A stretch of 64,000 nt of DNA from Candidatus Magnetocorallium paracelense. Its GTDB lineage: Bacteria; Nitrospirota; Thermodesulfovibrionia; Thermodesulfovibrionales; Magnetobacteriaceae. A program made the position numbers and the translations under genes. The stretch spans positions 1 through 64,000 of the forward strand of contig JAREWP010000054.1 in assembly GCA_029001845.1 (NCBI GenBank), in the 5' to 3' direction. This document shows, one piece after another, positions 43,333-52,287 of this stretch. Every line of letters starts with the position of its first letter. Position 1 is the first letter of the stretch. The notes under the pieces are model-generated. The model was not told the origin of the DNA and searched no databases. It worked only from the letters and a program-made list of their open reading frames with translations.

Positions 43333-43920
43333 CTATACTAATGAATAATAACTCCCGTCAACACAATTTCTGCAAAAAACCTTCCCCTCTTTTACTACCT
43401 CCCTCAAATCCTGCACATACTCTCCGCAACTTTCGCATGGCACCCTCTTTAACGGTCTTCCGGGCATATTCTCCGGCTTGATCTCGATTTTTACTTCCCC
43501 CATCTCGAAAAGTTCCTCATCGGGCATTATTTTATATGCTTCCAGTTGAGCCTCATATTTGTCGCCGATATCGGGGAAATAATTCTTCGCCCTGTCGCGG
43601 GCGCCTTCAAGCGCTGTAATTCGAACGGCCTTACCTGTTTCAATGTTATAAAAAGAAGCCGCCATTTTACCATAATCAAGAAACTTAAGAGACCTTTTGC
43701 CGAGACTGCATCCTGTAACGGACTGTACAGCGTCTGTAGCGCATCGGTCGATCTCTACAAATGCGATTAACTTCTTTCTGTCTTTATTCAGAGGATCGTA
43801 AATACCGATTTCCCGCAAACCGAGTATAGACATCCTTACACCCAGCACTTGTCCGGGACACAAATGACCGTGCGTCTTTACCGATTCAGCCAAAAGCTCT
43901 TCAAAGTTAAAATTCTCCAT
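43333..43920 (-). CDS. FmdE-family protein with C-terminal zinc ribbon
   Basis: This is a 195-residue protein. Residues about 15-130 carry the FmdE signature (THGHLCPGQVLGVRM, RCATDAVQSVTGCSLGKRSL, FLDYGKMAASF). The C-terminal 40 residues hold a CxxC-x(n)-CxxC zinc ribbon (PCESCGEYV, FCRNCVDG). FmdE is named from formylmethanofuran dehydrogenase loci, but in bacteria it is found beside molybdenum-cofactor and formate dehydrogenase genes. It follows moaA by nine bases, with its AGGAGG site inside the moaA end, so a role linked to a Mo/W enzyme is reasonable. Its biochemical activity is not established. Confidence 0.88.
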   Translation of the reverse strand: MENFNFEELLAESVKTHGHLCPGQVLGVRMSILGLREIGIYDPLNKDRKKLIAFVEIDRCATDAVQSVTGCSLGKRSLKFLDYGKMAASFYNIETGKAVRITALEGARDRAKNYFPDIGDKYEAQLEAYKIMPDEELFEMGEVKIEIKPENMPGRPLKRVPCESCGEYVQDLREVVKEGKVFCRNCVDGSYYSLV

Positions 43921-43929
43921 AATTTTAGA

Positions 43930-44913
43930 TTACCCTCCTATGCCGACCATATCCTTTAATGTCCTGTTGATCCCGTCTTCCCGGAGATTATGCCCCTTTG
44001 GCTTAATCTCAATCGACAGCTTTAAAAGCCTCTTTATCTCCTCACGAGAAGCCCCTCTTCTTATCGAATTTTTTAAATCTATCTCAGTGTCCGAAAAAAG
44101 GCATGGTCTTAGTTTGCCCTCTGAAGTCAACCTTAATCTGTTGCAGTCCTCACAAAAATGATGAGTTACGGCGCTTATAAATCCAATTACTCCAATTGCA
44201 TTCTCAAACCTGTAATAGCGTGCAGGACCGTGCTTTCTTTCTTTTACAGGTATTAACCTGCCTATAGAGGACACCCGTTCTCTGATCTCTTCGGTTGGAA
44301 GATATTTCGATCTGTCCCATAAACTGTTTTTTCCCACAGGCATAAACTCGATGAACCGAACCTGATAATTTTTGGACAGAGTAATTTTTGCAAAATCCTC
44401 TATTTCGTCATCATTCATCCCCCTGATAGGAACTATATTAAGCTTTAAAGGCGTCAAATTATTATCGACTGCCGCCTGAATGCTCTTTAAAATAACATCT
44501 AAATCTCCACCTCCGGTAATATCTTTAAACCTGTCATGCTTTAAGGAGTCAATACTGATATTAACCCTGTCCAGACCTGCCGCAGCAAGAGAGGCGGCTT
44601 GTTTTTCCAAAAAGAGACCGTTCGTCGTGAGGCTTAAATCTTCGATGCCTTCAACTGCTTTAATACCTTTGATTAAAGTAGTAATATTCCTTTTAATAAG
44701 CGGCTCTCCTCCGGTAATCCTGATTTTTTTGACTCCCAGCTCGGAAGCGGCTTCAATAATCTCGATGATCTCCTCATAACGCAGCAGTTCGTCATGGTCC
44801 AGAAGTTCGACCCTGCCTTTAGGTATACAATATGTGCATCTGAGATTACAGCGGTCAGTAATGGAAATTCGCATATAATCGATAATGCGGTTAAAACTGT
44901 CTTGAAGCTTCAT
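43930..44913 (-). CDS. moaA: GTP 3',8-cyclase MoaA
   Basis: This 327-residue radical-SAM enzyme catalyses the first step of molybdenum-cofactor synthesis (GTP to 3',8-cyclo-7,8-dihydro-GTP). The N-terminal cluster cysteines are C22, C26 and C29 in DRCNLRCTYCIP. The C-terminal cluster is in HFCEDCNRLRLTSEGKLRPC. The chain ends with the essential double Gly (MVGIGG). The ATG at 44913 gives the standard N-terminus; a TTG at 44931 adds six residues. It is transcribed with the FmdE-family gene. No moaC is adjacent. Confidence 0.95.
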   Translation of the reverse strand: MKLQDSFNRIIDYMRISITDRCNLRCTYCIPKGRVELLDHDELLRYEEIIEIIEAASELGVKKIRITGGEPLIKRNITTLIKGIKAVEGIEDLSLTTNGLFLEKQAASLAAAGLDRVNISIDSLKHDRFKDITGGGDLDVILKSIQAAVDNNLTPLKLNIVPIRGMNDDEIEDFAKITLSKNYQVRFIEFMPVGKNSLWDRSKYLPTEEIRERVSSIGRLIPVKERKHGPARYYRFENAIGVIGFISAVTHHFCEDCNRLRLTSEGKLRPCLFSDTEIDLKNSIRRGASREEIKRLLKLSIEIKPKGHNLREDGINRTLKDMVGIGG

Positions 44914-45197
44914 ATCGATAGTATACAGCAAAGTACAGGGAATGTAAAAGAATAAGAGTAACCGTTTACAGGGATCAGGGATATGAGGTCTGTTATAAAA
45001 GATTTTCTCAAATACTCGCGGAATGAACTCTGCTTAACCGATGACTGTTTATCATGCTCCGGAAAATTAACAACAAAAAGGTCTTTTATCTTTAACTGAC
45101 CTCTGTCCTCAGACCGCCGTGAACAGATACGGATAAGAGTTATTCGGAAGGATTGACGGAAGGCGGAAGAGTGTCAGGTGTGGTTTTTAAAGTCCTG

Positions 45198-46031
45198 TCA
45201 GTGACCGTTGCTCTGCATTGGTAATACTCTTTCTGCAAATCCTGAAAGACCATTCATGTAAATTTCCCCGGACAACAAAAAACCTTGATTATGGTCTCCC
45301 GAAATGTCCAGGAATTCCTTTGGTTCTCCTGCTGCCTTGAAAATTGCAACCCCATGGCTGTAAGGGACGATCTCGTCATCCTTGCTGTGTATGATAAAGA
45401 CAGGAGATTTTACATTTTTGACATACCCGACTGTATTGTAATTATATCTCAGAATCAAACGTACCGGCATAACAGGGTAGAGTTCTCTGCCCATTGTCTC
45501 AAGGGAACTAAAGCCTGACTCAACAACAAGTCCGGCAGGCGAAACATCCATTGCTGTTTTTGCAGCGATCGAGGCGCCAAGAGAGCGGCCAAAAATAATT
45601 ATTGAATCGGGCGAAATTTTTCTTGTATTAACAAGATAGTCCCATGCCGCCCGGGCGTCAAGATAAGTACCCTTTTCAGATGGCTTCCCAGTGCTTTCTC
45701 CATAACCGCGATAATCAAATATAAATACATCCAGTCCCAGTTTGTTGAATATCTCTATACTGTGAAGTCGATGAGAAATATTGCCTGCATTGCCGTGACA
45801 AAAAAGCAGTACTCCCCTGCTGTCTCCGGCCGGTACATACCATGAAGAGAGAATGACACCGTCCGGCGTTTTTAATTCCACCGATTCATAGGGCAAACCT
45901 ATATCTTCCGGTGACGCCTCCATCTGCCTCATGGGTATGTATATCAAACGCGCCTGGAGGATGTAAAGCAGCAATGTAAAGGCTGCATACAAAGCAAGAA
46001 GAGTTGCTGTTATAATTAAAATTAATCGCAT
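45198..46031 (-). CDS. alpha/beta hydrolase (BEM46/YqkD-like), membrane-anchored
   Basis: The protein of about 277 residues from the ATG at 46031 (an upstream start at 46085 is possible) has an N-terminal membrane segment (ILIITATLLALYAAFTLLLY). An alpha/beta-hydrolase domain follows. The oxyanion region is LFCHGNAGN, the nucleophile Ser is in FGRSLGAS, the acid Asp is in HSKDDEIVP and the His is in SGDHNQGF, so the catalytic triad is complete. The substrate is unknown; relatives are esterase-like. It stands alone and is divergent from the periplasmic-protein gene at 46250. Confidence 0.85.
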   Translation of the reverse strand: MRLILIITATLLALYAAFTLLLYILQARLIYIPMRQMEASPEDIGLPYESVELKTPDGVILSSWYVPAGDSRGVLLFCHGNAGNISHRLHSIEIFNKLGLDVFIFDYRGYGESTGKPSEKGTYLDARAAWDYLVNTRKISPDSIIIFGRSLGASIAAKTAMDVSPAGLVVESGFSSLETMGRELYPVMPVRLILRYNYNTVGYVKNVKSPVFIIHSKDDEIVPYSHGVAIFKAAGEPKEFLDISGDHNQGFLLSGEIYMNGLSGFAERVLPMQSNGH

Positions 46032-46249
46032 AACCGCTAATCTGACAAAGCCGGAACAAAACAAAGTTAAAACCACAGATTTCATAGATTATGACAAATT
46101 TAGATGAATCTGCATAAATCCATATAACCTGTGGTGGATTGCTGAATATTTTATAAAATAGTGGTTGTAAAAAGCACCTCTTTCCTGCTATTCTTCAAAA
46201 TAGTTTTCTGACAGAGAGTCAGAAGACAATATTTTTCACAACGGAAAAT

Positions 46250-46792
46250 ATGAGCAGAGTACTTATAAAATATTCTTTTCTTATCTCCATATTGCTGATG
46301 GCGACAGCCTCTAATGCACACCATATCAGGGGGCTTCCCCATTATGCCTATTCCGAGAACTACCCGCAAGTGCCTGTTGTTGAAGAGAGGCGTATTGCCG
46401 ACGAATGGGAGTATATTTTTTCATACATCAGGATATTTCAAACCAATAATTACGATCTTGCCGTTTACATAAAAAATACAAAAACCGGAAAACCTTTTAA
46501 AGGTATCGTTAACTACAAAGTCTTCGGAAAAGGTGAAAACCCAGACATTCAGCACGCTCATCCCACAAAGGCTGATCCCACCAATACGTTCAGAGTGGGG
46601 TGGAGCTATGAGAACGATGGTATTTATACTGTAAGAATCGCCTTCGATGCAGGAGGAAAGAGCTATACCGAAGAGTTTAAGATGCAAGTCGGCGAAGTCG
46701 GCTTCAACTATTTATGGGTAATACTCCCGGGTATCGTCGTTTTTACACTACTGTTACTGGTTGTCATTAAAAGACTGAAAGAAAAACGATGA
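46250..46792 (+). CDS. periplasmic, membrane-anchored beta-domain protein beside a NosR/CcoG-like gene
   Basis: This 180-residue protein has a signal peptide ending near SNA-HH, so the mature protein starts HHIRGLPHYAYSENYPQVP. A periplasmic beta domain follows (about 60-145: LAVYIKNTKTGKPFKGIVNY, GIYTVRIAFDAGGKSYTEEF), resembling YtkA/FixH-type immunoglobulin-like domains. A C-terminal membrane helix (about 152-175) and a basic tail end the protein. The mature His-rich N-terminus could bind a metal such as copper. It lies 71 bases before a polyferredoxin gene and probably works with it. The exact family is not certain. Confidence 0.65.
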   Translation: MSRVLIKYSFLISILLMATASNAHHIRGLPHYAYSENYPQVPVVEERRIADEWEYIFSYIRIFQTNNYDLAVYIKNTKTGKPFKGIVNYKVFGKGENPDIQHAHPTKADPTNTFRVGWSYENDGIYTVRIAFDAGGKSYTEEFKMQVGEVGFNYLWVILPGIVVFTLLLLVVIKRLKEKR

Positions 46793-46863
46793 CGCCATTG
46801 TCATTACTCTTCATATCTTATTGCCTAAACGCCTTCAACCTGTTTGCCTGAGCAGTTATAATC

Positions 46864-48450
46864 ATGAATGAATCCATACACGAACACCATATGCATCAAC
46901 ATCATATGTCCGATACCGGCGCCATGGTCATGGCCGGGATACCTGACTGGCTCTACTATACCGGCATTGCTCTGATCCTGATCCTCTCTTTTATCATCGT
47001 AGAGATATTGAATAAGGGCTCGACAACGACAAAGAGTTATAAAAAATTCAATCTCCTTACATACCACTTTATAAAAAGGCTGATAAAAACTCCATATTTC
47101 AGATTCCTCTTTCAGTTTCCCCTGTTTCTGATTTTTTGCCTGATTATATACGCCGGCATCGCCGGTCATGGAATAATCAATATTGCACCTGTACTGACTT
47201 GGACAATATGGTGGGCCGGGCTGGTTCTCCTTGTGCTTTTTTTTGGAAAGGCCTGGTGCTATATATGTCCCTGGGATTTCGCAGCCACCCTGTTACAACA
47301 TATGAAGCCCTTTGGCGTGGCGAAAAAACCTTTGACTCTCGGTCTGGAATGGCCGGCCGGCCTCAAAAATATCTATCTTGCCACAGGTCTTTTTATAGTC
47401 TTGACTTTTATTGAACTAGGTTTCAAAGTAACATCATCACCGCGAGATACAGCCGTACTGGCGATTGTAATCCTCCTTCTTTCTCTGGGGCCTGCCCTAA
47501 TATTCGAAAAACGCTCTTTTTGCAAATACGGATGTCTTGTGGGCAGAATTTCAGGATTGTACGCCATGTTTTCACCAATAGAGATCAGAAGCGTCAACAA
47601 AAAAGTATGCCAAAATTGCAAAACACAGGACTGCTTCAATGGCAATAGAAAGGGGAATCCCTGCCCCACATCTCTGCTTATGCCTGAAGTAAATGAAAAC
47701 ACCTACTGTATATTATGCACGGAGTGTATAAAAAGCTGCCCCCATGATAACGTAGCCGTAAACCTGAGACCATTCGGAACCGACTTAAGGCATTTCAAGG
47801 AAGTAAGAAAGGACGAAGCCCTGCTTGCGATTATTATGCTTGCCCTCACATCTTTTCACGGCATTACAATGACCGAAATATGGGAAAGTTCCGGAAGCCG
47901 TTCGGTAACAGGCGCAATAAAAGCTCTCTTTAATACAGGCCCTCTTGCCTCCTTTGCAATTGCAATGGCAGGAATAAATCTGGCCATCATCGCCATATAT
48001 CGTCTCTTTTGTACAATTACGGCGAAATTTGCAGGCCAAAGCGAAATAACCGGTGCAAAGGTGTTTTTATATTATGCCTATTCAATCCTTCCTGTTGCGC
48101 TCTTTTACCACCTTGCTCATAATTCCATGCATCTTTTTATGGAGGGACAGAATATCATCCCCCTTTTGTCCGATCCTTTGGGAGAGGGAAAGAACTATTT
48201 CGGTACGGCAACGTTGCCTGTCATGCCCCTTCTATCCGACACAACTGTCTGGTTACTGCAGGTCTTTCTTATTGTAACAGGTCATGTGGCAGGTATTGTC
48301 ATAGCACATCACATATCCAAAAGACTCTATACTGACACCGTCAAAGCACGCAGATCCCTTATACCGATCCTGATAGTAATGATACTCTCCTCTCTTTTGT
48401 CCCTCTGGATAGTTCACCTGGATATGGATATGAGGAGCAGTTTTATGTGA
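46864..48450 (+). CDS. NosR/CcoG-like polyferredoxin membrane protein with His-rich N-terminus
   Basis: This is a 528-residue protein. Residues 6-14 are HEHHMHQHH, a dense histidine cluster. About ten membrane helices follow. The NapH/CcoG-type motif KAWCYICPWDF (about 125-135), a second FCKYGCLVGR motif (about 220) and two cysteine groups (CQNCKTQDC with a later CP, and YCILCTECIKSCPHD) make up the ferredoxin-like region. Such proteins move electrons from quinol or ferredoxin across the membrane to periplasmic metal enzymes or copper centres. Conserved intramembrane His residues (HLAHNSMH) occur in the C-terminal helices. The His cluster and the preceding His-rich periplasmic protein suggest metal handling; that is inference. 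Confidence 0.8.
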   Translation: MNESIHEHHMHQHHMSDTGAMVMAGIPDWLYYTGIALILILSFIIVEILNKGSTTTKSYKKFNLLTYHFIKRLIKTPYFRFLFQFPLFLIFCLIIYAGIAGHGIINIAPVLTWTIWWAGLVLLVLFFGKAWCYICPWDFAATLLQHMKPFGVAKKPLTLGLEWPAGLKNIYLATGLFIVLTFIELGFKVTSSPRDTAVLAIVILLLSLGPALIFEKRSFCKYGCLVGRISGLYAMFSPIEIRSVNKKVCQNCKTQDCFNGNRKGNPCPTSLLMPEVNENTYCILCTECIKSCPHDNVAVNLRPFGTDLRHFKEVRKDEALLAIIMLALTSFHGITMTEIWESSGSRSVTGAIKALFNTGPLASFAIAMAGINLAIIAIYRLFCTITAKFAGQSEITGAKVFLYYAYSILPVALFYHLAHNSMHLFMEGQNIIPLLSDPLGEGKNYFGTATLPVMPLLSDTTVWLLQVFLIVTGHVAGIVIAHHISKRLYTDTVKARRSLIPILIVMILSSLLSLWIVHLDMDMRSSFM

Positions 48451-48453
48451 GAT

Positions 48454-50136
48454 ATGAAGCTTATTGTATTCACAATTTTCACTATAACAATAGCCGTATA
48501 TATACCGTCGTTATTCGGTTCATTTGTTTATGACGATTTTATACATATAGCCAATAACAATACACTGCTGTACAGCAACAAAATAAGCGATATTCTGTTT
48601 CCCGGCAGGCCGGACACCAGACCGTTGTTTAACCTTGTAAACCGTCTGCAATTCGAGATTCATGGATTAAACCCCTTTTCCTTTCACATCTTCAACCTGA
48701 TTGTTCACATTTTAAACGGTGTTGTTCTTTATCTCCTGCTCTCAAAAGTATTTAACAAAGAGTCCGGTAAATATTACATGCCGCCTCTAAGCGTCTGCTT
48801 TGCAACATCTCTTTTTCTTCTCCATCCTTTACAGTCGGAGTCAGTGGCTAACATAAATAACAGATCCGGCCTGATGATGACATTTTTTTATCTGACTTCT
48901 CTTTTTTTTTATGCCCTCTCCTTCAGGAAAAAAAGCGTACTCTTGTTTGTTTGCTCTCTAGTGGCGGGAATAGTCTCTCAATTTTTTAAAGAAGCAGCCC
49001 TTACATTGGTAATTTCGATTTACGGGCTGGATTATTTAATAAAGAAACATCATTGCATCACTGAAAACAATTTGCTGCAAAAGCGGTTTTTTACAATTAC
49101 GCCCTTTTTATTAACAACAATAATTGTACCTCTCCTCTTATTGACAGTAAAAAATCCCCATGAGCAAAATATTGGATTTGACGTGATAAACCCATGGCTC
49201 CACTTTATCACGCAGTGGAAGGTTGTAGCAATGTTTCTCTTAAAATTCCTCGTTCCCTTAAACCAAAACATAGATTATGATTTGATGCTTTCTCAAAGCA
49301 TCTTTGAACCTGAAGCGATATCCGGACTTTCTGCAATAGTGATAATTACTGTTTTATGCCTTGTGAAGAGTAAAAAATATCCTCTATTCTTAATAGGTTG
49401 GCTGTTTTTTCTGATAACTCTTTCTCCGACTAACTCTATCGTTCCAAATCTCGATTTCGCGGCTGAACGACATCTCTATATGCCTCTTATCGGTCTGTCT
49501 GTGATATTGGCAAGCCTGTTGGACTCGACTCCATTTCAAATACAAAAGCCGCTGTTTGTCCTGTTAATACTATTTTTTATGTTGTTTACCCTTAACAGAA
49601 GCTATCTCTGGGGATCGAATGAGCGTCTTTTTCTGGATCAAGTGGAAAAAACGCCTGAAAAAGATCGTCCCTATCTGGCTTTGGCCTATTATTATATGAA
49701 AGAAAACAGACTGAAAGATGCATTGGCTGTCTATGATAATTGTTTAAAAAAAACGCGTGTCAGCAATAAAAGGGTTGAAGTTTATATCAATATGGCTCAG
49801 GTTTACAGAAATCTCAAGGAATATCAAAGAGCTCTCGAAATGTACGATAAAGCGATCGCTATGAAGAGGGAAACAATTAACGCCTTTCTCGGCAAGGCGG
49901 CTTTGTTAATAGATATTGGAGAACTGGAGGACGCCAGAGTCATTTTAAGAGAAATTTCATTTAGAGCTCCCTTTTTGCCAAAATTTCAATATATTTACGG
50001 GTACTATCTCTTAAAAGCGGGACAACCGGAAGCTTCCTATAATTATTTAAAAATGGCCTGTCAACAACATTTGCCTCAAGCATGTACGACACTAAGGAAG
50101 TTCAAAGTAAAAGGCGATACCTCTCCGCCTGCCTGA
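48454..50136 (+). CDS. TMTC-like polytopic membrane protein with TPR repeats
   Basis: This 560-residue protein begins three bases after the previous stop. It has about ten helices, an early loop with FVYDDFIHIANNNTLL (the acidic pair of GT-C enzymes), FLLHPLQSESVANINNRSGL and three C-terminal tetratricopeptide repeats (about 410-540: EVYINMAQVYRNLKEYQRAL). This is the layout of bacterial TMTC/DUF1736-type O-mannosyltransferase-like proteins. The protein at 59597-61450 is a distant relative. Membership of the polyferredoxin operon is odd for a glycosyltransferase; it may glycosylate an exported protein. Confidence 0.75.
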   Translation: MKLIVFTIFTITIAVYIPSLFGSFVYDDFIHIANNNTLLYSNKISDILFPGRPDTRPLFNLVNRLQFEIHGLNPFSFHIFNLIVHILNGVVLYLLLSKVFNKESGKYYMPPLSVCFATSLFLLHPLQSESVANINNRSGLMMTFFYLTSLFFYALSFRKKSVLLFVCSLVAGIVSQFFKEAALTLVISIYGLDYLIKKHHCITENNLLQKRFFTITPFLLTTIIVPLLLLTVKNPHEQNIGFDVINPWLHFITQWKVVAMFLLKFLVPLNQNIDYDLMLSQSIFEPEAISGLSAIVIITVLCLVKSKKYPLFLIGWLFFLITLSPTNSIVPNLDFAAERHLYMPLIGLSVILASLLDSTPFQIQKPLFVLLILFFMLFTLNRSYLWGSNERLFLDQVEKTPEKDRPYLALAYYYMKENRLKDALAVYDNCLKKTRVSNKRVEVYINMAQVYRNLKEYQRALEMYDKAIAMKRETINAFLGKAALLIDIGELEDARVILREISFRAPFLPKFQYIYGYYLLKAGQPEASYNYLKMACQQHLPQACTTLRKFKVKGDTSPPA

Positions 50137-50444
50137 TACATCTCCCTTATCATATCCCCTAACCCGGCATAGCAAGAACCAAAAAAGTTTCCTGCTACAT
50201 ATTAATGACAAATGACAAAATCAAATGTAAAGCTTGTCCCTGACCCGATCAGGGATCAAATCGAAATGACTAAAATATCAAAACCTGCTGACTTCCATTG
50301 AAATCTATACATTATCAAAAAATATGCCACCTAACTTTATGTATATGTCTGAAATAGAGACGAGCTTTCAATAGAGTCATGAGTGATTTTAATGAAGAGA
50401 TGGATAATAATTGATTGCTGAATTATGGTATATTATGTATAGTT

Positions 50445-50578
50445 CAATACCATTAACTTAAGGGGTGAAGCACCTTCCGACGTAAGCGGGTCATGTCTGA
50501 GAAGGCGCAGCGAAGCGGAGCCTTCGAGTTTAGCCGCTGAAGGCGGAAGGTGTTTTGCTCCTTAAGTTAATGACATTG
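50445..50578. repeat. 134-bp palindromic MITE, copy 4
   Basis: It has the same ends and interior as the other copies. The flanks ATGTATAGTT (50435-50444) and ATATATAGTT (50579-50588) match at nine of ten positions. It is the main content of the gene-free stretch 50137-50696. It lies 119 bases before the next gene. Confidence 0.9.
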
Positions 50579-50696
50579 ATATATAGTTAAAAACGAGTCG
50601 GAAAAAAACTCATGTAGTACATCCGCCCCCTGACGAAACAGAACGTACGTTGCGTCAGACAGGCAATAGTCGAATTTCACTAAATTATCTCTGTAA

Positions 50697-52214
50697 ATGG
50701 TAAAAAGGTTTTTAAAACTTCGAAATATTCGAAGGTTTTATTCCATATTCTTTTTTTCCCTTTTTATTACACTCCTTTTAATTGCAGACGTCGCTCATAT
50801 AAAAGGTTACGAAGTATCCCTCTTTCTCGAACTCGACCCTCTTGTCTCGATATCCTCTTTTCTTACAAGTGCAACCGTATATAAAGGATTGATACTGTCC
50901 CTTATTGTTCTCATTCCAACCATTTTTTTGGGCCGTTTTTTCTGCTCCTGGATTTGTCCCATGGGTATACTGAACCAATGGATAAGCGACCTTTTTAACA
51001 GGCGCAGGAAAAAAGAAGAGATGGAAATAAACGCCTATCGCCCTCTTTTCAGGATAAAATATTATATTCTCGCCATATTGACAACACTTGCCCTTACCGG
51101 TTCTCTGCAAATTGGATTATTCGATCCCATCGCTCTGATAACCCGCTCTTTCGTAATATCTTTTTTACCTCTTTTTAACTTCCCCAAAGGATTACTTTAT
51201 CTGAAAGAACCTCTTTTTTCAGGCGGAATTCTTATATCCCTTTTATTTATTATTATCGTTTATGCAAACAGATTTCTAACCAGATTCTGGTGCAGAGTCG
51301 CCTGCCCTCTCGGCGCTCTGTTAGGAATCTTATCGTCGGTAGCCTTGTTTAGGATATGGCGTAATGTCGAGAAATGCACCGATTGTAAAAAATGTCTTTC
51401 AAACTGTAACGGCGGCTGTGATCCCCATATGATCCTGCGCTATTGCGAATGCCATCTTTGTATGAATTGCATCGAAGATTGCCCTGAAGAGGCCATTCAT
51501 TACGGCTTGCCGGACAAGACCGGTGCGATTCACAGGGGAGTGGACGTCAACAGACGGAGAGTTGTTGAAGCCGCTATCGGAGGGATAGTATTGTATCCTC
51601 TGCTCAGAACCTCTGTATCATCCGCCACATCTCCCATTGACAAAGCGATACGTCCGCCCGGCTCTCTTATGGAATCGGATTTCCTCAAGCGCTGCATTAA
51701 ATGCGGTGAATGCATGAAAATCTGTCCCACTAACGGCCTGCAACCGGCTCTTTTGGAAACAGGCCTTGAGGGGTTGTGGACGCCGGTGCTGAATAACAGA
51801 ATCGGCTACTGCGAATATAATTGCATACTCTGCGGCTCAATATGCCCTACCGGAGCAATAAGAGAATTATCTGTCCCGGAAAAAACAGGAAGAGGGAACA
51901 GCTCAAAAGCGTTAAAGATCGGTACGGCCTTTTATGAAAGAGGCAGATGCCTCCCGTGGTCAATGAATATCGAGTGTATCGTCTGTGAAGAGGCCTGTCC
52001 TACTTCTCCTAAGGCCATTTGGTTTCAAAAAGTTGAAACCAGGCTGAGATCGGGAGAAATAAAAACCTTAAAGCGTCCTTTAATCGATACCTCTCTCTGC
52101 ACAGGCTGCGGTATCTGTGAAAATAAGTGCCCTCTCCGTGACCGCCCTGCAGTCAGAGTAACTCCGATAGGTGAAACGCGCTCCCTCACAAACAAGTTAA
52201 GGCTTACTTCGTAG
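50697..52214 (+). CDS. NapH/NapG-type polyferredoxin membrane protein
   Basis: This is a 505-residue protein. The first 230 residues carry about five helices and two NapH-type motifs (FFCSWICPMGILN and FWCRVACPLGALLG), followed by CTDCKKCLSNC and CHLCMNCIEDCPEEAI. From about 280 a NapG/MauM-like part begins with NRRRVVEAAIGGIVL, resembling an internal twin-Arg-like anchor. It continues with cluster sites RCIKCGECMKICPTNG, CILCGSICPTGAI, CIVCEEACPTSP and CTGCGICENKCPLRD. NapH and NapG are normally separate, so this looks like a natural fusion that could carry electrons from quinol to a periplasmic acceptor. No reductase gene is adjacent. Confidence 0.85.
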   Translation: MVKRFLKLRNIRRFYSIFFFSLFITLLLIADVAHIKGYEVSLFLELDPLVSISSFLTSATVYKGLILSLIVLIPTIFLGRFFCSWICPMGILNQWISDLFNRRRKKEEMEINAYRPLFRIKYYILAILTTLALTGSLQIGLFDPIALITRSFVISFLPLFNFPKGLLYLKEPLFSGGILISLLFIIIVYANRFLTRFWCRVACPLGALLGILSSVALFRIWRNVEKCTDCKKCLSNCNGGCDPHMILRYCECHLCMNCIEDCPEEAIHYGLPDKTGAIHRGVDVNRRRVVEAAIGGIVLYPLLRTSVSSATSPIDKAIRPPGSLMESDFLKRCIKCGECMKICPTNGLQPALLETGLEGLWTPVLNNRIGYCEYNCILCGSICPTGAIRELSVPEKTGRGNSSKALKIGTAFYERGRCLPWSMNIECIVCEEACPTSPKAIWFQKVETRLRSGEIKTLKRPLIDTSLCTGCGICENKCPLRDRPAVRVTPIGETRSLTNKLRLTS

Positions 52215-52253
52215 CGTTTATTTCCTTGAATTAACGCTATAAGGCTTATATTA

Positions 52254-52282
52254 TTGACATATAAACAGGATACATATAAAAT
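52254..52282 (+). promoter_or_regulatory. sigma-70 promoter placed for a near-leaderless transcript
   Basis: TTGACA (52254-52259) and TAAAAT (52277-52282) have a 17-base spacer, close to consensus. Transcription would begin at about 52288-52290, the start codon of the next gene, which lacks a ribosome binding site. Confidence 0.55.
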
Positions 52283-52287
52283 ACAAT

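Noticed and set aside
44983-45099. 38-codon plus-strand ORF between moaA and the hydrolase gene
   Set aside because: It is too short, has no convincing ribosome binding site and its only feature is a weak Cys pair.
46825-47169. 114-codon ORF antisense to the polyferredoxin gene
   Set aside because: It is a shadow of the His-rich start of the true gene, with no independent evidence.
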